A stretch of 64,000 bases of DNA from Pseudomonas sp. ML96 (GCF_000761545.1 NZ_JPMY01000012.1:1-64000); one strand, 5' to 3'. Numbered from the stretch's first letter, positions 9,244 to 19,329 are shown. Numbers and translations: made by a program. Notes: a model not told the origin generated them from the sequence alone.

Positions 9244-9348
9244 TCGATCAATGGCGATCGAATGCATGGGTGACAACGATGCCCCGCGACGGCATCGCAC
9301 AGAACAGGCAAAGGCGCCTGAGACCGCAAGGTTTCAGGCGCCTTTTTT
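9244..9348 (+). promoter_or_regulatory. Two-hairpin ANTAR-type antiterminator leader of nirBD
   Basis: P1 is TCGATC-AATGGC-GATCGA (9244-9261), a perfect 6-bp stem. P2 is CAGGC-AAAGGC-GCCTG (9305-9320), a perfect 5-bp stem. Both hexaloops have A1 and G4. The terminator pairs 9312-9325 with 9330-9343 around a GCAA tetraloop and ends in six T residues (9343-9348). Its 5' arm includes part of the P2 loop and the P2 3' arm, so P2 formation blocks termination. A third potential hairpin (GATGCC/GGCATC, about 9279-9297) lies between P1 and P2. Confidence 0.9.
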
Positions 9349-9390
9349 ATTGCCGCGGAAAAACCTGATGAGCTTTGGCCGGGAAACGCT

Positions 9391-11949
9391 ATGAACAGCA
9401 CAGCAGCTACCACTGACAAGCAACGACTGATCGTCGTCGGCAACGGCATGGTCGGCCACAACTGCGTCGAGCAACTGCTCGCGGGCGGCGCCCTGGCGCA
9501 CTACCGCATCGAGGTGTTCGGCGAGGAAGCCCAGCGCGCCTACGACCGCGTGCACCTGTCCGAATACTTCGGCGGCCGCGATGCCGAATCCCTGGCCATG
9601 AGCGCCGCCTCTCTCTATGAAGCGGAAGGCCTGACTCTGCACCTCGGCGTCCAGGTGCTGGAGATCGACCGCGCCAAGCGCGAAGTGGTCACCGCCAAGG
9701 GTCGCTTCGGCTACGACAAGCTGGTGCTGGCCACCGGCTCCTATCCCTTCGTGCCGCCGATCGAAGGCGCCGAGGGCGACTCGCGCCTGGTCTACCGCAC
9801 CCTCGATGATCTCGACGGCATCCGCGCCGCCGCCAACGGCAAGCGCCGTGGCGTGGTGGTCGGCGGTGGCCTGCTCGGCCTGGAAGCGGCCAACGCCCTG
9901 AAGTCCCTGGGCCTGGAAGCCCATGTGGTGGAATTCGCTCCACGGCTGATGCCGGTGCAGCTGGACGACTTCGGCGGCGCCGCGCTGAAGCAGCGCATCG
10001 AGGACCTGGGCGTCGGCGTGCACCTGTCCAAGGCCACCCAGTCGATCTGCGCTGGCAGCGAGTACCGCTACCGGATGAACTTCGCCGGTGACGACTTCCT
10101 CGAGACCGACCTGATCGTCTTCTCTGCCGGCATCCGCCCGCAGGACGCCCTGGCCCGCGCCTGCGGCCTGGAGCTGGGCGCGCGTGGCGGCATCAACATC
10201 AACGACCAGTGCCTGACCAGCGACGAAAACATCTTCGCCATCGGTGAGTGCGCGGCGTGGAACGGCAGCATCTTCGGCCTGGTCGCCCCCGGCTACCAGA
10301 TGGCCCGCCTGGTGGCCGCGCAGCTGTGCGGCCAGGAAGGCTCGCCCTTCCTCGGTGCGGACATGTCGACCAAGCTCAAGCTGCTCGGCGTGGACGTTGG
10401 CTCCATCGGCGACGCCCACGGCGCCATGCCCGGAGCCAAGAGCTACCGCTACATCGACGAGGCCACCTCCAGCTACCGCCGCCTGGTGGTGTCGGCAGAC
10501 GGCAAGCAGGTCCTCGGCGCCGTACTGGTCGGCGACAACAGCTACTACGACACCCTGCTGCAGTACGCGCAGAACGGCATCAAGCTGCCGGAAGACCCGG
10601 CCAGCCTAATCATGCCGGCCGGCGAAGGCGCCCCGGCGCTGGGCGCCGACGCCCTGCCCGATACCGCCACCATCTGCTCCTGCCACAACGTCAGCAAGGG
10701 CGCGATCTGCTCGGCCATCGACGGTGGCTGCAGCGACATCGCCGGGGTCAAGGCCTGCACCAAGGCGGCCACCGGTTGCGGCGGCTGCGCGGCGCTGCTC
10801 AAGCAGGTGGTCGAGCACGAACTGACCGCCCGCGGCGTGGAAGTCGACAAGAGCCTGTGCGAGCACTTCGCCTACACCCGCCAGGAGCTCTACCACTTCG
10901 TCCGCGTGGAGAACATCGAGAGCTTCGAGGAGCTGCTGGCCAAGCACGGCAAGGGCCATGTCGGCTGCGACATCTGCAAGCCGGCCGTGGGCTCGATCCT
11001 CGCCTCCTGCTGGAACCGCCCGATCATGAATCCGGCGTTGGTGCCGCTGCAGGACACCAACGACACCTTCATGGCCAACATGCAGAAGAACGGCACCTAC
11101 TCGGTGGTGCCGCGCATCCCCGGCGGCGAGATCACCCCGGACGGGCTGATCGCCATCGGCGCGGTGGCGAAGAAGTACGACCTCTACACCAAGATCACCG
11201 GCGGCCAGCGCATCGACCTGTTCGGCGCCCAGCTGCACGAACTGCCGGAAATCTGGAGCGAGCTGATCGCCGCCGGTTTCGAGACCGGCCACGCCTACGG
11301 TAAGTCGCTGCGTACGGTGAAGAGCTGCGTCGGCAGCACCTGGTGCCGCTACGGCGTGCAGGACAGCGTCGGCATGGCGCTGCTGCTGGAGGACCGCTAC
11401 AAGGGCCTGCGTTCGCCGCACAAGATCAAGTTCGCCGTCAGCGGCTGCACCCGCGAATGCGCCGAGGCGCAGAGCAAGGACATCGGCGTGATTGCCACCG
11501 AGAACGGCTGGAACCTCTACGTCTGCGGCAACGGAGGCATGCGCCCACGCCACGCCGAGCTGTTCGCCACCGACCTGGATGACGCCACCCTGGTGCGCTA
11601 CATCGACCGCGTGCTGATGTTCTACATCCGCACCGCCGACAAGCTGCAGCGCACCTCGGTATGGCGCGAGTCACTGGAAGGCGGCCTGGACTACCTCAAG
11701 GATGTGGTCATCCACGACAGCCTGGGTCTGGGCGACGAGCTGGAAGCGCAGATGCAGCTGGTGGTCGACCGCTACGAATGCGAATGGGCCAACGCGCTCA
11801 AGGACGAGGAGAAGCTCAAGCGCTTCCGCACCTTCGTCAACGAGCGTGGCGGCGATCCGGATATCCACTTCGTCCGCGAACGCGGCCAGCGCCGCCCGGC
11901 GCGCGACAACGAACTCGAACTGATCCCCGTGACCATGGAGGCCGTCTGA
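9391..11949 (+). CDS. nirB: NAD(P)H nitrite reductase, large subunit
   Basis: An 852-residue cytoplasmic enzyme that reduces nitrite to ammonium. Domains in order: an N-terminal FAD/NAD(P)H disulfide-reductase fold (LIVVGNGMVGHNCVEQL, later VVVGGGLLGLEAANAL); a BFD-type [2Fe-2S] domain near residues 429-470 (ICSCHNVSKGAIC, then CTKAATGCGGC); a ferredoxin-like half-domain; and the siroheme/[4Fe-4S] module with CVGSTWC near 645-655 and SGCTRECAEAQ near 685. It starts 40 bp after the leader terminator, and its stop codon overlaps the nirD start (TGATG). Expression should need both the sigma54 promoter and ANTAR antitermination. No feature is out of the ordinary for the family. Confidence 0.97.
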   Translation: MNSTAATTDKQRLIVVGNGMVGHNCVEQLLAGGALAHYRIEVFGEEAQRAYDRVHLSEYFGGRDAESLAMSAASLYEAEGLTLHLGVQVLEIDRAKREVVTAKGRFGYDKLVLATGSYPFVPPIEGAEGDSRLVYRTLDDLDGIRAAANGKRRGVVVGGGLLGLEAANALKSLGLEAHVVEFAPRLMPVQLDDFGGAALKQRIEDLGVGVHLSKATQSICAGSEYRYRMNFAGDDFLETDLIVFSAGIRPQDALARACGLELGARGGININDQCLTSDENIFAIGECAAWNGSIFGLVAPGYQMARLVAAQLCGQEGSPFLGADMSTKLKLLGVDVGSIGDAHGAMPGAKSYRYIDEATSSYRRLVVSADGKQVLGAVLVGDNSYYDTLLQYAQNGIKLPEDPASLIMPAGEGAPALGADALPDTATICSCHNVSKGAICSAIDGGCSDIAGVKACTKAATGCGGCAALLKQVVEHELTARGVEVDKSLCEHFAYTRQELYHFVRVENIESFEELLAKHGKGHVGCDICKPAVGSILASCWNRPIMNPALVPLQDTNDTFMANMQKNGTYSVVPRIPGGEITPDGLIAIGAVAKKYDLYTKITGGQRIDLFGAQLHELPEIWSELIAAGFETGHAYGKSLRTVKSCVGSTWCRYGVQDSVGMALLLEDRYKGLRSPHKIKFAVSGCTRECAEAQSKDIGVIATENGWNLYVCGNGGMRPRHAELFATDLDDATLVRYIDRVLMFYIRTADKLQRTSVWRESLEGGLDYLKDVVIHDSLGLGDELEAQMQLVVDRYECEWANALKDEEKLKRFRTFVNERGGDPDIHFVRERGQRRPARDNELELIPVTMEAV

Positions 11950-12299
11950 TGAGCACTGCAACCCAACTCGACCATGCCTGGCAGCCGCTGTGCAGCGCCG
12001 CCGACCTGGTGCCCAACTCCGGCGTGGTGGCCCTGCTCGGCGGCCAGCAGGTCGCCCTGTTCTACCTGCCGGACAGCGAGCAGCAACTGTTCGCCATCGG
12101 CAACCGCGACCCCAAATCCGGCGCCAACGTGATCGGTCGCGGCATCATCGGTCACCTGCAGGGTGAGATGGTGATCGCCTCGCCGCTGTACAAGCAGCAC
12201 TTCCGCCTGAGCGACGGCGCCTGCCTGGAATACCCGGAGCAGCAGCTGCCGGTGTGGCCGGTGCGCCTCAATGGCGAGCACGTGGAAGTGCGCGTCTGA
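11949..12299 (+). CDS. nirD: NAD(P)H nitrite reductase, small subunit
   Basis: A 116-residue Rieske-fold small subunit that partners NirB. It begins MSTATQLDHAWQPLCSAADL and contains ALLGGQQVALFYLP and NVIGRGIIGHLQGEMVIASPLYKQHF. As usual for NirD, the Cys/His pairs of true Rieske proteins are absent apart from scattered residues, so it is not expected to bind a cluster. The ATG shares bases with the nirB stop, suggesting translational coupling. Confidence 0.95.
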   Translation: MSTATQLDHAWQPLCSAADLVPNSGVVALLGGQQVALFYLPDSEQQLFAIGNRDPKSGANVIGRGIIGHLQGEMVIASPLYKQHFRLSDGACLEYPEQQLPVWPVRLNGEHVEVRV

Positions 12300-12307
12300 T
12301 GCAGCCG

Positions 12308-12343
12308 CAACGGCCGCTTCGTCCTCCAACGGGGCGGCCGTTG
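12308..12343 (+). terminator. Hairpin after nirD
   Basis: CAACGGCCGC and GCGGCCGTTG form a 10-bp stem with a 16-nt loop just after nirD. There is no T tract, so it is a weak or factor-dependent terminator, or a 3'-end protecting stem. Confidence 0.45.
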
Positions 12344-12390
12344 AACAGATGCCACGCAAGAAGCCGGCTTGCACTCTCCGGTAATTTTGT

Positions 12391-12404
12391 TGACTTTAAA
12401 GTCA
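12391..12404. promoter_or_regulatory. Perfect palindrome upstream of the porin gene
   Basis: TGACTTTAAAGTCA is a perfect 14-bp palindrome about 100 bp upstream of the ModE box and contains a -35-like TTGACT. It is not explained by the ModE site. An operator for a second dimeric regulator is possible; none is assigned. Confidence 0.4.
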
Positions 12405-12504
12405 GCTTTTGGCCTCATGCGCATCTGACGCCTGATCCGCCATCGCGTTTTCCCCAAGCCTTTTCAGCAACACCCCAGGAAACCGGGGCTATCAAGCGTT
12501 CGCC

Positions 12505-12534
12505 TATCGCTATATAGATTTATATATAGCGATA
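12505..12534 (+). promoter_or_regulatory. ModE operator (molybdate-responsive) of the porin-modABC operon
   Basis: Arms TATCGCTATATA (12505-12516) and TATATAGCGATA (12523-12534) form a perfect 12-bp inverted repeat around the 6-nt spacer GATTTA. The published ModE consensus is ATCGCTATATA, a 6-nt gap, then TATATAACGAT; this site differs at one base. It ends 58 bp before the porin ATG and covers a -10-like TATAGA, which fits repression by molybdate-bound ModE. The modE gene itself is not in the window. Confidence 0.88.
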
Positions 12535-12592
12535 TGTTGGGATGGCCTCGCTCTCATCCAGAACAACCACAAAGCAACCTCGGAGCATCCAC

Positions 12593-13918
12593 ATGAACAG
12601 ATCCACCCTGGCCCTCGCAGTCTCCCTGGCCGCCCTGGCCACGGAAGCAGGCGCCGCCGGCTTCATCGAAGACAGCAAAGCCACCCTCGGCCTGCGTAAT
12701 TTCTATTACGACCTGAACACCAAGAACACCGCCGACAACCGCGGCGAGGCCAACGAGTGGGGCCAGGGCTTCCTCTTCAACTACAGCTCCGGTTTCACCG
12801 AGGGCACCGTTGGCTTCGGTCTGGATGCCGTAGGCCTGCTGGGTCTGAAGCTGGATGCCGGTGGTGACGGTGATGTCAGCGACAGCCGCAAACCGGGCCA
12901 GCTGTTCCCGCTGGATAGCGATGGCAAGGCCCGTGACGACTACAGCAAGGCCGGCGTGACCGCCAAGGTGCGCGTGTCCAAGACCGAGGGCCGCCTGGGC
13001 ACCCTGCAGCCGAAGCTGCCAGTCGTCACCTTCAACGACGGTCGCCTGCTGCCACAGCTGTTCGATGGTGGCCAGATCACCTCCAGCGAGATCGACAACC
13101 TGACCCTGACTGCTGGTCAGCTCGAGCACACCAAGACCCGCTCCTCCACCGACGACATCGGCCTGCGCATCGCCGCGCCGACTGGCACCCCGGTGGTCGA
13201 CAGCAACAAGTTCTACTTCGCCGGCGGTGACTACAAGATCACCAAGGACCTGCTCGCGCAGTACTACTACGGCAACCTGGAAGACTTCTACAAACAGCAC
13301 TTCCTCGGCCTGACCCACAACTGGGCCATCGGCCCGGGTGCACTGAAGTCCGACCTGCGCTACTTCAACAGCAGCTCCGACGGCAAGAACTCCAGCGCCG
13401 CCGGCCGCGCCGAAGGCTACTTCAGCAACGGCTACTGGGAAGCGGGCGACAGCGACCGCGGCGAAGTCGACAACCAGACTTGGAGCGCCCTGTTCACCTA
13501 CACCCTGGGCGGCCATGCACTGAGCGGCGGCTACCAGCAGGTTTCCGGTGACAGCGCCTTCCCGTTCCTCAACCAGGGCGATGGCTCCACCGCCTACCTG
13601 ATCACCGACCGCCAGATCGGCAAGTTCCTCGCCGCCGGTGAGCGCACCTGGCTGGCCGAGTATGCCTACGACTTCACCAAGGTCGGCGTGCCGGGCCTGA
13701 AAGCCACCGTGACCTACCTGTCCGGCGACAACATCGACGCCGCCGGCGGCGACCGTAAGGAATGGGAGCGCGACTTCCGCCTTGACTACACCCTGCAGGA
13801 AGGTGCCCTGAAAGGTCTCGGCTTGTCCTGGCGTAACGCCTCGCTGCGTGGCAACACCAGCACCGCCGACCAGGACGAGAACCGCCTGATCGTCAGCTAC
13901 ACCCTGACCCTGCTGTAA
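12593..13918 (+). CDS. OprD-family outer-membrane porin, first gene of the molybdate operon
   Basis: A 441-residue precursor with a signal peptide (MNRSTLALAVSLAALATEAGA) followed by the OprD start GFIEDSKATLGLRNFYYD. It contains the family hallmarks GFTEGTVGFGLDAVGLLGLKLD and a C-terminal strand ending in SYTLTLL. OprD proteins are 18-stranded specific channels for small solutes. The start at 12593 has GGAG upstream; the frame extends to 12542 but without signal-peptide character. The ModE box lies in its promoter, and the 92-residue gene and modABC follow closely, so I infer that it admits molybdate or a related oxyanion. The substrate is not known from sequence; nitrate or a molybdate complex are alternatives. 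Confidence 0.92.
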   Translation: MNRSTLALAVSLAALATEAGAAGFIEDSKATLGLRNFYYDLNTKNTADNRGEANEWGQGFLFNYSSGFTEGTVGFGLDAVGLLGLKLDAGGDGDVSDSRKPGQLFPLDSDGKARDDYSKAGVTAKVRVSKTEGRLGTLQPKLPVVTFNDGRLLPQLFDGGQITSSEIDNLTLTAGQLEHTKTRSSTDDIGLRIAAPTGTPVVDSNKFYFAGGDYKITKDLLAQYYYGNLEDFYKQHFLGLTHNWAIGPGALKSDLRYFNSSSDGKNSSAAGRAEGYFSNGYWEAGDSDRGEVDNQTWSALFTYTLGGHALSGGYQQVSGDSAFPFLNQGDGSTAYLITDRQIGKFLAAGERTWLAEYAYDFTKVGVPGLKATVTYLSGDNIDAAGGDRKEWERDFRLDYTLQEGALKGLGLSWRNASLRGNTSTADQDENRLIVSYTLTLL

Positions 13919-13923
13919 CCGCC

Positions 13924-14984
<1,061 letters not shown>

Positions 14985-14989
14985 TCACG

Positions 14990-15011
14990 GGCCCCGGCCG
15001 ACGCCGGGGCC
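14990..15011 (+). other. Intercistronic hairpin between modA and modB
   Basis: GGCCCCGGC and GCCGGGGCC form a perfect 9-bp stem with a CGAC loop and no T tract. Such stems after a binding-protein gene commonly stabilise the upstream mRNA, so ModA is made in excess of ModBC. That role is inferred here. Confidence 0.5.
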
Positions 15012-15033
15012 TCCTACAAGGATTCAACGCCCC

Positions 15034-15714
15034 ATGCCCCTGAGCGGAGCCGACTTCGCCGCGATCTGGCTGACCCTGCAACTGGCCAGCCTGACCACCG
15101 TCCTGCTGCTGGCCCTGGGTACGCCCATCGCCTGGTGGCTGGCGCATACTCGCTCCTGGCTGAAGGTGCCAATCGGCGCACTGGTGGCCCTGCCACTGGT
15201 GCTGCCGCCGACCGTGATCGGCTTCTACCTGCTGGTGGCCATGGGGCCCCATGGCCCGGTTGGCCAGCTGACCCAGAGCCTGGGCCTGGGCACCCTGCCC
15301 TTCACCTTCGCCGGCCTGGTGGTCGGTTCGCTTTTCTATTCCCTGCCCTTCGTCGTGCAGCCGCTGCAGAACGCCTTCGAGGCCATCGGCAGCCGCCCGC
15401 TCGAAGTCGCCGCCACCCTGCGCGCCAGCCCCTGGGACTGCTTCGTCAGCGTGGTGCTGCCACTGGCCCGCCCCGGCTTCCTTACCGCCAGCGTGCTGGG
15501 CTTCGCCCATACCCTCGGCGAATTCGGCGTGGTGCTGATGATCGGCGGCAACATCCCGGACAAGACCCGCGTGGTCTCGGTACAGATCTTCAACCATGTC
15601 GAGGCCATGGAGTACGCCCAGGCGCACTGGCTGGCCGGCGGCATGCTGCTGTTCTCCTTCCTGATCCTGCTGGTGCTGCACTTCAAGGGCCGCCCTCCGA
15701 TGAAGGTGGCCTGA
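15034..15714 (+). CDS. modB: Molybdate ABC transporter permease
   Basis: A 226-residue inner-membrane permease with five to six hydrophobic segments, starting [20 protein letters not shown]. The EAA loop contacting ModC is visible as [20 protein letters not shown], followed by [26 protein letters not shown]. The chosen start follows AAGGA at a fair distance; longer in-frame openings overlap modA and the hairpin. The ATG of modC follows the modB stop by 4 bp. Confidence 0.95.
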   Translation: MPLSGADFAAIWLTLQLASLTTVLLLALGTPIAWWLAHTRSWLKVPIGALVALPLVLPPTVIGFYLLVAMGPHGPVGQLTQSLGLGTLPFTFAGLVVGSLFYSLPFVVQPLQNAFEAIGSRPLEVAATLRASPWDCFVSVVLPLARPGFLTASVLGFAHTLGEFGVVLMIGGNIPDKTRVVSVQIFNHVEAMEYAQAHWLAGGMLLFSFLILLVLHFKGRPPMKVA

Positions 15715-15718
15715 GCCC

Positions 15719-16801
15719 ATGAGCCTGCATATCGAACTGGACCTGCCCTTCGCCGACTTCCACCTGCAGGTCGCGCTGGACCTGCCCGGGAGCGGCATCA
15801 CTGCACTGTTCGGCCCCTCGGGCTCGGGCAAGACCAGCCTGCTGCGCTGCGTCGCCGGCCTGGAGCGCGGCGCCCAGGGCCGTGTGATGATCGGCGACGA
15901 GTGCTGGCAGGACAGCGCGCGCCGGCACTTCCTCGCCCCGCACAAACGCGCGCTGGGCTATGTGTTCCAGGAGGCCAGCCTGTTCCCGCACCTGTCCGTG
16001 CGCGGCAACCTCGAATACGGACAGAAGCGCATCGCCCCCGCCACGCGGCGTATCGACCTCGACCAGGCCGTGCAACTGCTGGGTATCGGCCATCTGCTCG
16101 AACGGCGTCCGGACACCCTGTCCGGCGGCGAGCGCCAGCGCGTCGGCATCGCCCGCGCCCTGCTCACCAGCCCACGCCTGCTGCTGCTCGACGAGCCACT
16201 GGCGGCGCTGGACAGCAAGCGCAAGCAGGAGATCCTGCCGTACCTGGAGCGCCTGCACGACGAGCTGGACATCCCCATGCTCTACGTCAGCCACGCCGCC
16301 GACGAAGTGGCGCGCCTGGCCGACCACCTGGTGCTGCTGGAAAGCGGCCACGTACTGGCCAGCGGCCCGCTCGACGAGGTGCTGCCGCGCCTCGACCTAC
16401 CCCTGGCGCAGAGCGACACCGCCAGCACCGTGCTGCACGCCCAAGTGTGCGGCCACGACAGTCACTATCAACTGCTGGAATTGCAACTGCCGAACAGCGA
16501 GCAGCGCCTGCGCATACCGCACGCAGCGGTGCCTGCCGGGCAAATGCTGCGCCTCAAGGTGCCAGCCCGCGACGTCAGCCTGAGCCTCGAACCACCAGGC
16601 CCGAGCAGCATCATCAACCGCCTGCCGGTGCGCGTGCTCGACCTGGCCGAAGGCGAGTCATCGGCCCAGGTGCTAGTGCGCCTGGAGCTGGCCGGCCAGC
16701 CGCTGCTGGCACGCATCACCCGCTACTCGCACGACCAGCTCGGCCTGCATCCGGGCCAGGCGCTGTGGGCGCAGTTCAAGGCGGTGGCCCTGCTCGGCTG
16801 A
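15719..16801 (+). CDS. modC: Molybdate ABC transporter ATP-binding protein
   Basis: A 360-residue ATPase. Walker A is GPSGSGKTS (residues about 32-40), the signature is LSGGERQRV (about 130-138), and Walker B is [12 protein letters not shown]. The C-terminal third (from about residue 295, [19 protein letters not shown]) is the MOP domain, which in ModC binds molybdate and can inhibit transport. The gene is the last of the ModE-controlled operon: porin, 92-residue protein, modA, modB, modC. Confidence 0.96.
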   Translation: MSLHIELDLPFADFHLQVALDLPGSGITALFGPSGSGKTSLLRCVAGLERGAQGRVMIGDECWQDSARRHFLAPHKRALGYVFQEASLFPHLSVRGNLEYGQKRIAPATRRIDLDQAVQLLGIGHLLERRPDTLSGGERQRVGIARALLTSPRLLLLDEPLAALDSKRKQEILPYLERLHDELDIPMLYVSHAADEVARLADHLVLLESGHVLASGPLDEVLPRLDLPLAQSDTASTVLHAQVCGHDSHYQLLELQLPNSEQRLRIPHAAVPAGQMLRLKVPARDVSLSLEPPGPSSIINRLPVRVLDLAEGESSAQVLVRLELAGQPLLARITRYSHDQLGLHPGQALWAQFKAVALLG

Positions 16802-16868
16802 ACCGCACGGCTTGTCTCGGACAAAGGCTCCCGCCTAACATCCGCCCAGCCTTAGGACGAGCCCGAGC

Positions 16869-17867
16869 ATGCGCGAACGCACCATCGCCAGCCATTTCAT
16901 CCGCGCCGCCCTGCGCGGTGCCCAGCGCCAGAGCTGCGACTACCTGCCTCTGCTGCGCGAGGTCGGCATCCAGCCGGCGCTGCTCGAAGAGCCGCGCGCG
17001 CGCCTCGCCCCCGAACAGTTCACCCGCCTATTGCAGGGCCTGTGGGCGCTGCTCGACGACGAGTACATGGGCTTCGGCGTCATCCCCAGCAAGCGCGGCA
17101 CCTTCGCCATGATGTGCCACGCCATCATCCACTGCCACAGCCTGGAAAAGGCCCTGGTCCGCGGCATGCTGTTCTACGGGTTGTTCCCGGATGCACCACG
17201 CGTGCAGCTGCAGCGCGACGGCGAGCACGTGCGCCTGACCCTGGACAGTTCGATCCTGTGGGACCCGGACCACTTCCTCACCGAGAGCCTGCTGGTGATT
17301 TGGCACCGCCTCGGCAGCTGGCTGATCGGCCAGCGCATCCGCCTGGACGAAGCCAGCTTCACCTACCCCGAACCGGCCCACAGCGGCGAATATGACCTGC
17401 TCTACCCCTGCCCACGGCGCTTCGGCGCCGAGAGCACCAGCCTGCTGTTCCACAGCCGCTACCTGGCCATGCCGCTGCTGCAGGACGAACGCACGCTCAA
17501 GCAATTCCTCGAACACTCGCCGGCCGATCTGCTGGCCCGCCCAGACGGCGGCGACAGCCTGACCAGCCGCATCCGCCGCCTGCTCGGCCGCGACTGCGCG
17601 CACTGGCCGGACCTGGAAAGCGTCGCCGCCCAGCTGCATATCAGCCCGCAGACCCTGCGCCGCCACCTGCGCGAGGAAGGCAGCAGCTTCCAGGAGCTCA
17701 AGGACCACCTGCGCCGCGACCTGGCCATCTACCACCTGGGCCGCGACGAACTGTCGATCCAGGACCTCGCCGAACAACTCGGCTTCTCCGAACCCTCGGC
17801 CTTCCACCGCGCGTTCAAGAAATGGACCGGGCTGACGCCGGGTGCTTATCGGGCCCAGGAAAATTGA
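16869..17867 (+). CDS. AraC-family transcriptional regulator
   Basis: A 332-residue protein with an N-terminal arabinose-binding-like domain of the OruR/ArgR-type group (begins MRERTIASHFIRAAL). The C-terminal double helix-turn-helix lies at about residues 235-330 (LESVAAQLHISPQTLRRHLREEGSSF, then IQDLAEQLGFSEPSAFHRAFKKWTG). AGGACGAG precedes the start. It is 67 bp downstream of modC on the same strand and could be read through from the mod operon, but no link to molybdate is visible. Its stop overlaps the next gene. Confidence 0.9.
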   Translation: MRERTIASHFIRAALRGAQRQSCDYLPLLREVGIQPALLEEPRARLAPEQFTRLLQGLWALLDDEYMGFGVIPSKRGTFAMMCHAIIHCHSLEKALVRGMLFYGLFPDAPRVQLQRDGEHVRLTLDSSILWDPDHFLTESLLVIWHRLGSWLIGQRIRLDEASFTYPEPAHSGEYDLLYPCPRRFGAESTSLLFHSRYLAMPLLQDERTLKQFLEHSPADLLARPDGGDSLTSRIRRLLGRDCAHWPDLESVAAQLHISPQTLRRHLREEGSSFQELKDHLRRDLAIYHLGRDELSIQDLAEQLGFSEPSAFHRAFKKWTGLTPGAYRAQEN

Positions 17868-18319
17868 GCCAGCGCCTGCAGATCGACCACAGCAGCGGGC
17901 ACCTACGCGTCGGCGACATACTCATTACCCCGACCACCACGCCTGCGGAGCTGGACGCGACCTTCCGCATCGGCGAAACAAGCCTGGTGCAGGTCCTGAA
18001 CCAACAGGTGCCCTGCCGCTTTGCCTATCTGCAGCTACAGGACGGTCATCTAGGTATCGAGCTGAGCCTGCGCTTCGAAGCTGAAATACTGGTCAGCCTG
18101 TTCATCGAGCTCAGCGACCCGCAGATTCCGAGCGAATCCGAAGACGACTTCTACGCCTCCATCCCCAAGCGCGAACATCTGCATCGCCAATGGCTCACCG
18201 CCCAGTTGGGCGAGCAGAACGACTTCGCCTGGGGCAGCGCTGGCGTCGCTCGCGACAAGAGCGAGAACGTCTTCATCTACCTGCATAATCGCAACAACGG
18301 CTGGGTGTTTGGCGACTGA
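17864..18319 (+). CDS. Unknown 151-residue protein overlapping the AraC gene end
   Basis: I place the start at the TTG of 17864, which overlaps the AraC stop (TTGA) and has AGGA 6 bp upstream. The alternative is ATG at 17822, inside the AraC gene, giving 165 residues. The protein (SQRLQIDHSSGHLRVGDI near the start) is soluble and mixed alpha/beta, ending NRNNGWVFGD. It has no cysteine-rich or membrane part apart from a short hydrophobic stretch. Its size and style resemble immunity-type proteins, but I do not recognise the family. Confidence 0.7.
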   Translation: MSQRLQIDHSSGHLRVGDILITPTTTPAELDATFRIGETSLVQVLNQQVPCRFAYLQLQDGHLGIELSLRFEAEILVSLFIELSDPQIPSESEDDFYASIPKREHLHRQWLTAQLGEQNDFAWGSAGVARDKSENVFIYLHNRNNGWVFGD

Positions 18320-18365
18320 ATACCGGCTCTAACCCGACTATTTCTCTGACTATCAAGGACGATAA

Positions 18366-18902
18366 ATGAAAGCTTCAGATCTACTCGCGATCGCACTTCG
18401 CATCAGTGCCCTGTACCTGCTGTTCCGTACCTTCCTGTTGGCAGTCCAGCAATACCAATATGTCAGCCAACTGGCCAACGTCAGCTACTCGGGCAAAGCC
18501 CCGGGCGCCGCAATCCTTGGCATAGCGATGGTGCTCGGGCTAGGCCTCGTCAGCCTCGCCCTGCTGAAGTTCCCCGTGACCATCGCTCGCTGGCTGACTC
18601 CAGCCACGGCCGACAAGCCCCTCAGTATCAACCTCTCTGTCGATGAGCTGCAGTCGGCCGCCTTCTGCGTGCTGGGTGTCTATCTCATTGCCATGGGCCT
18701 GGCCGACTTCGCCAACAATGGCATGTGGATCATCTACATCCTGCGCGGTGGCGAGTTGGAGCGGAACAACCTGGCCGCCTACTTCATCAACCAGCTGATC
18801 ACGCTGGTCGAGTTCGCCATAGGCCTGGCGCTATGCCTCAAGTCGGATGGCCTCAGTCAGTTCATTCGCCGCCTCAGAACCGCAGGCGCCCCTGGGGCCT
18901 GA
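18366..18902 (+). CDS. Unknown membrane protein (four predicted segments)
   Basis: A 178-residue protein starting MKASDLLAIALRISALYLL, with AAGGA upstream. Hydrophobic segments lie at about residues 5-28, 48-72, 97-120 and 140-160, linked by short polar loops, with a basic C-terminus. No catalytic motif is visible. It follows the 151-residue unknown by 46 bp and probably shares its transcript. Its function is not known. Confidence 0.8.
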   Translation: MKASDLLAIALRISALYLLFRTFLLAVQQYQYVSQLANVSYSGKAPGAAILGIAMVLGLGLVSLALLKFPVTIARWLTPATADKPLSINLSVDELQSAAFCVLGVYLIAMGLADFANNGMWIIYILRGGELERNNLAAYFINQLITLVEFAIGLALCLKSDGLSQFIRRLRTAGAPGA

Positions 18903-18984
18903 TCGCTGGAAGAAGATGTTCTATCTCGACCCAAGCGCAATACTGGGCTCAGCACACTAGGTCGGCACTAGAGGTGACATCGCC

Positions 18985-19296
18985 ATGCGCATCGAATGCA
19001 CTCGCCATGTGGACGCCAGCGAGCCGGATGAAGATGGGGCGTACGACTACCACTACGAGTACGACATCTACCGCTTCGCTAACGAGGCTCTATGCCTGAT
19101 TGCGCGTAGCTATGTCGACGAAGCGGACGAGGCACACTTCCTCAATGTCGAGGAGCACGGCAGGGCGAGGTTGATGCGACCTGCCGACCTGAGACATCCG
19201 CTGTTTATCGAGGCGGCGGCTCATCTGCGAACCGCTGGCAAGCAGCGCCTGCGCTGGCTCAGCGGCCGTGGCGACGGCTACGAGCTGGTGCCCTGA
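18985..19296 (+). CDS. Unknown 103-residue soluble protein
   Basis: A small acidic protein (MRIECTRHVDASEPDEDGAY at the start, ending GRGDGYELVP). It has many Asp, Glu and aromatic residues and no membrane segment. It follows the membrane protein by 82 bp on the same strand. Family not recognised. The codon pattern is host-like, so I accept it as a gene. Confidence 0.7.
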   Translation: MRIECTRHVDASEPDEDGAYDYHYEYDIYRFANEALCLIARSYVDEADEAHFLNVEEHGRARLMRPADLRHPLFIEAAAHLRTAGKQRLRWLSGRGDGYELVP

Positions 19297-19329
19297 CGAG
19301 CCTGCACACAGGCTCGCCCGGCACCTTGG

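Noticed and set aside
9279..9297. Hairpin GATGCC/GGCATC in the nirBD leader as the first ANTAR hairpin
   Set aside because: Its loop is seven bases without the A1/G4 pattern. The hairpin at 9244-9261 fits better.
8855..9390. Open frames on both strands in the nasA-nirB spacer (for example 8821-9273 and the N-terminal extension of nasA to 9019)
   Set aside because: They cover the promoters and leader hairpins, have no ribosome-binding sites and no protein-like character.
16869..17867. AraC gene as a dedicated regulator of the mod operon
   Set aside because: It lies downstream, the ModE box already explains control, and nothing in its sequence indicates molybdate sensing.
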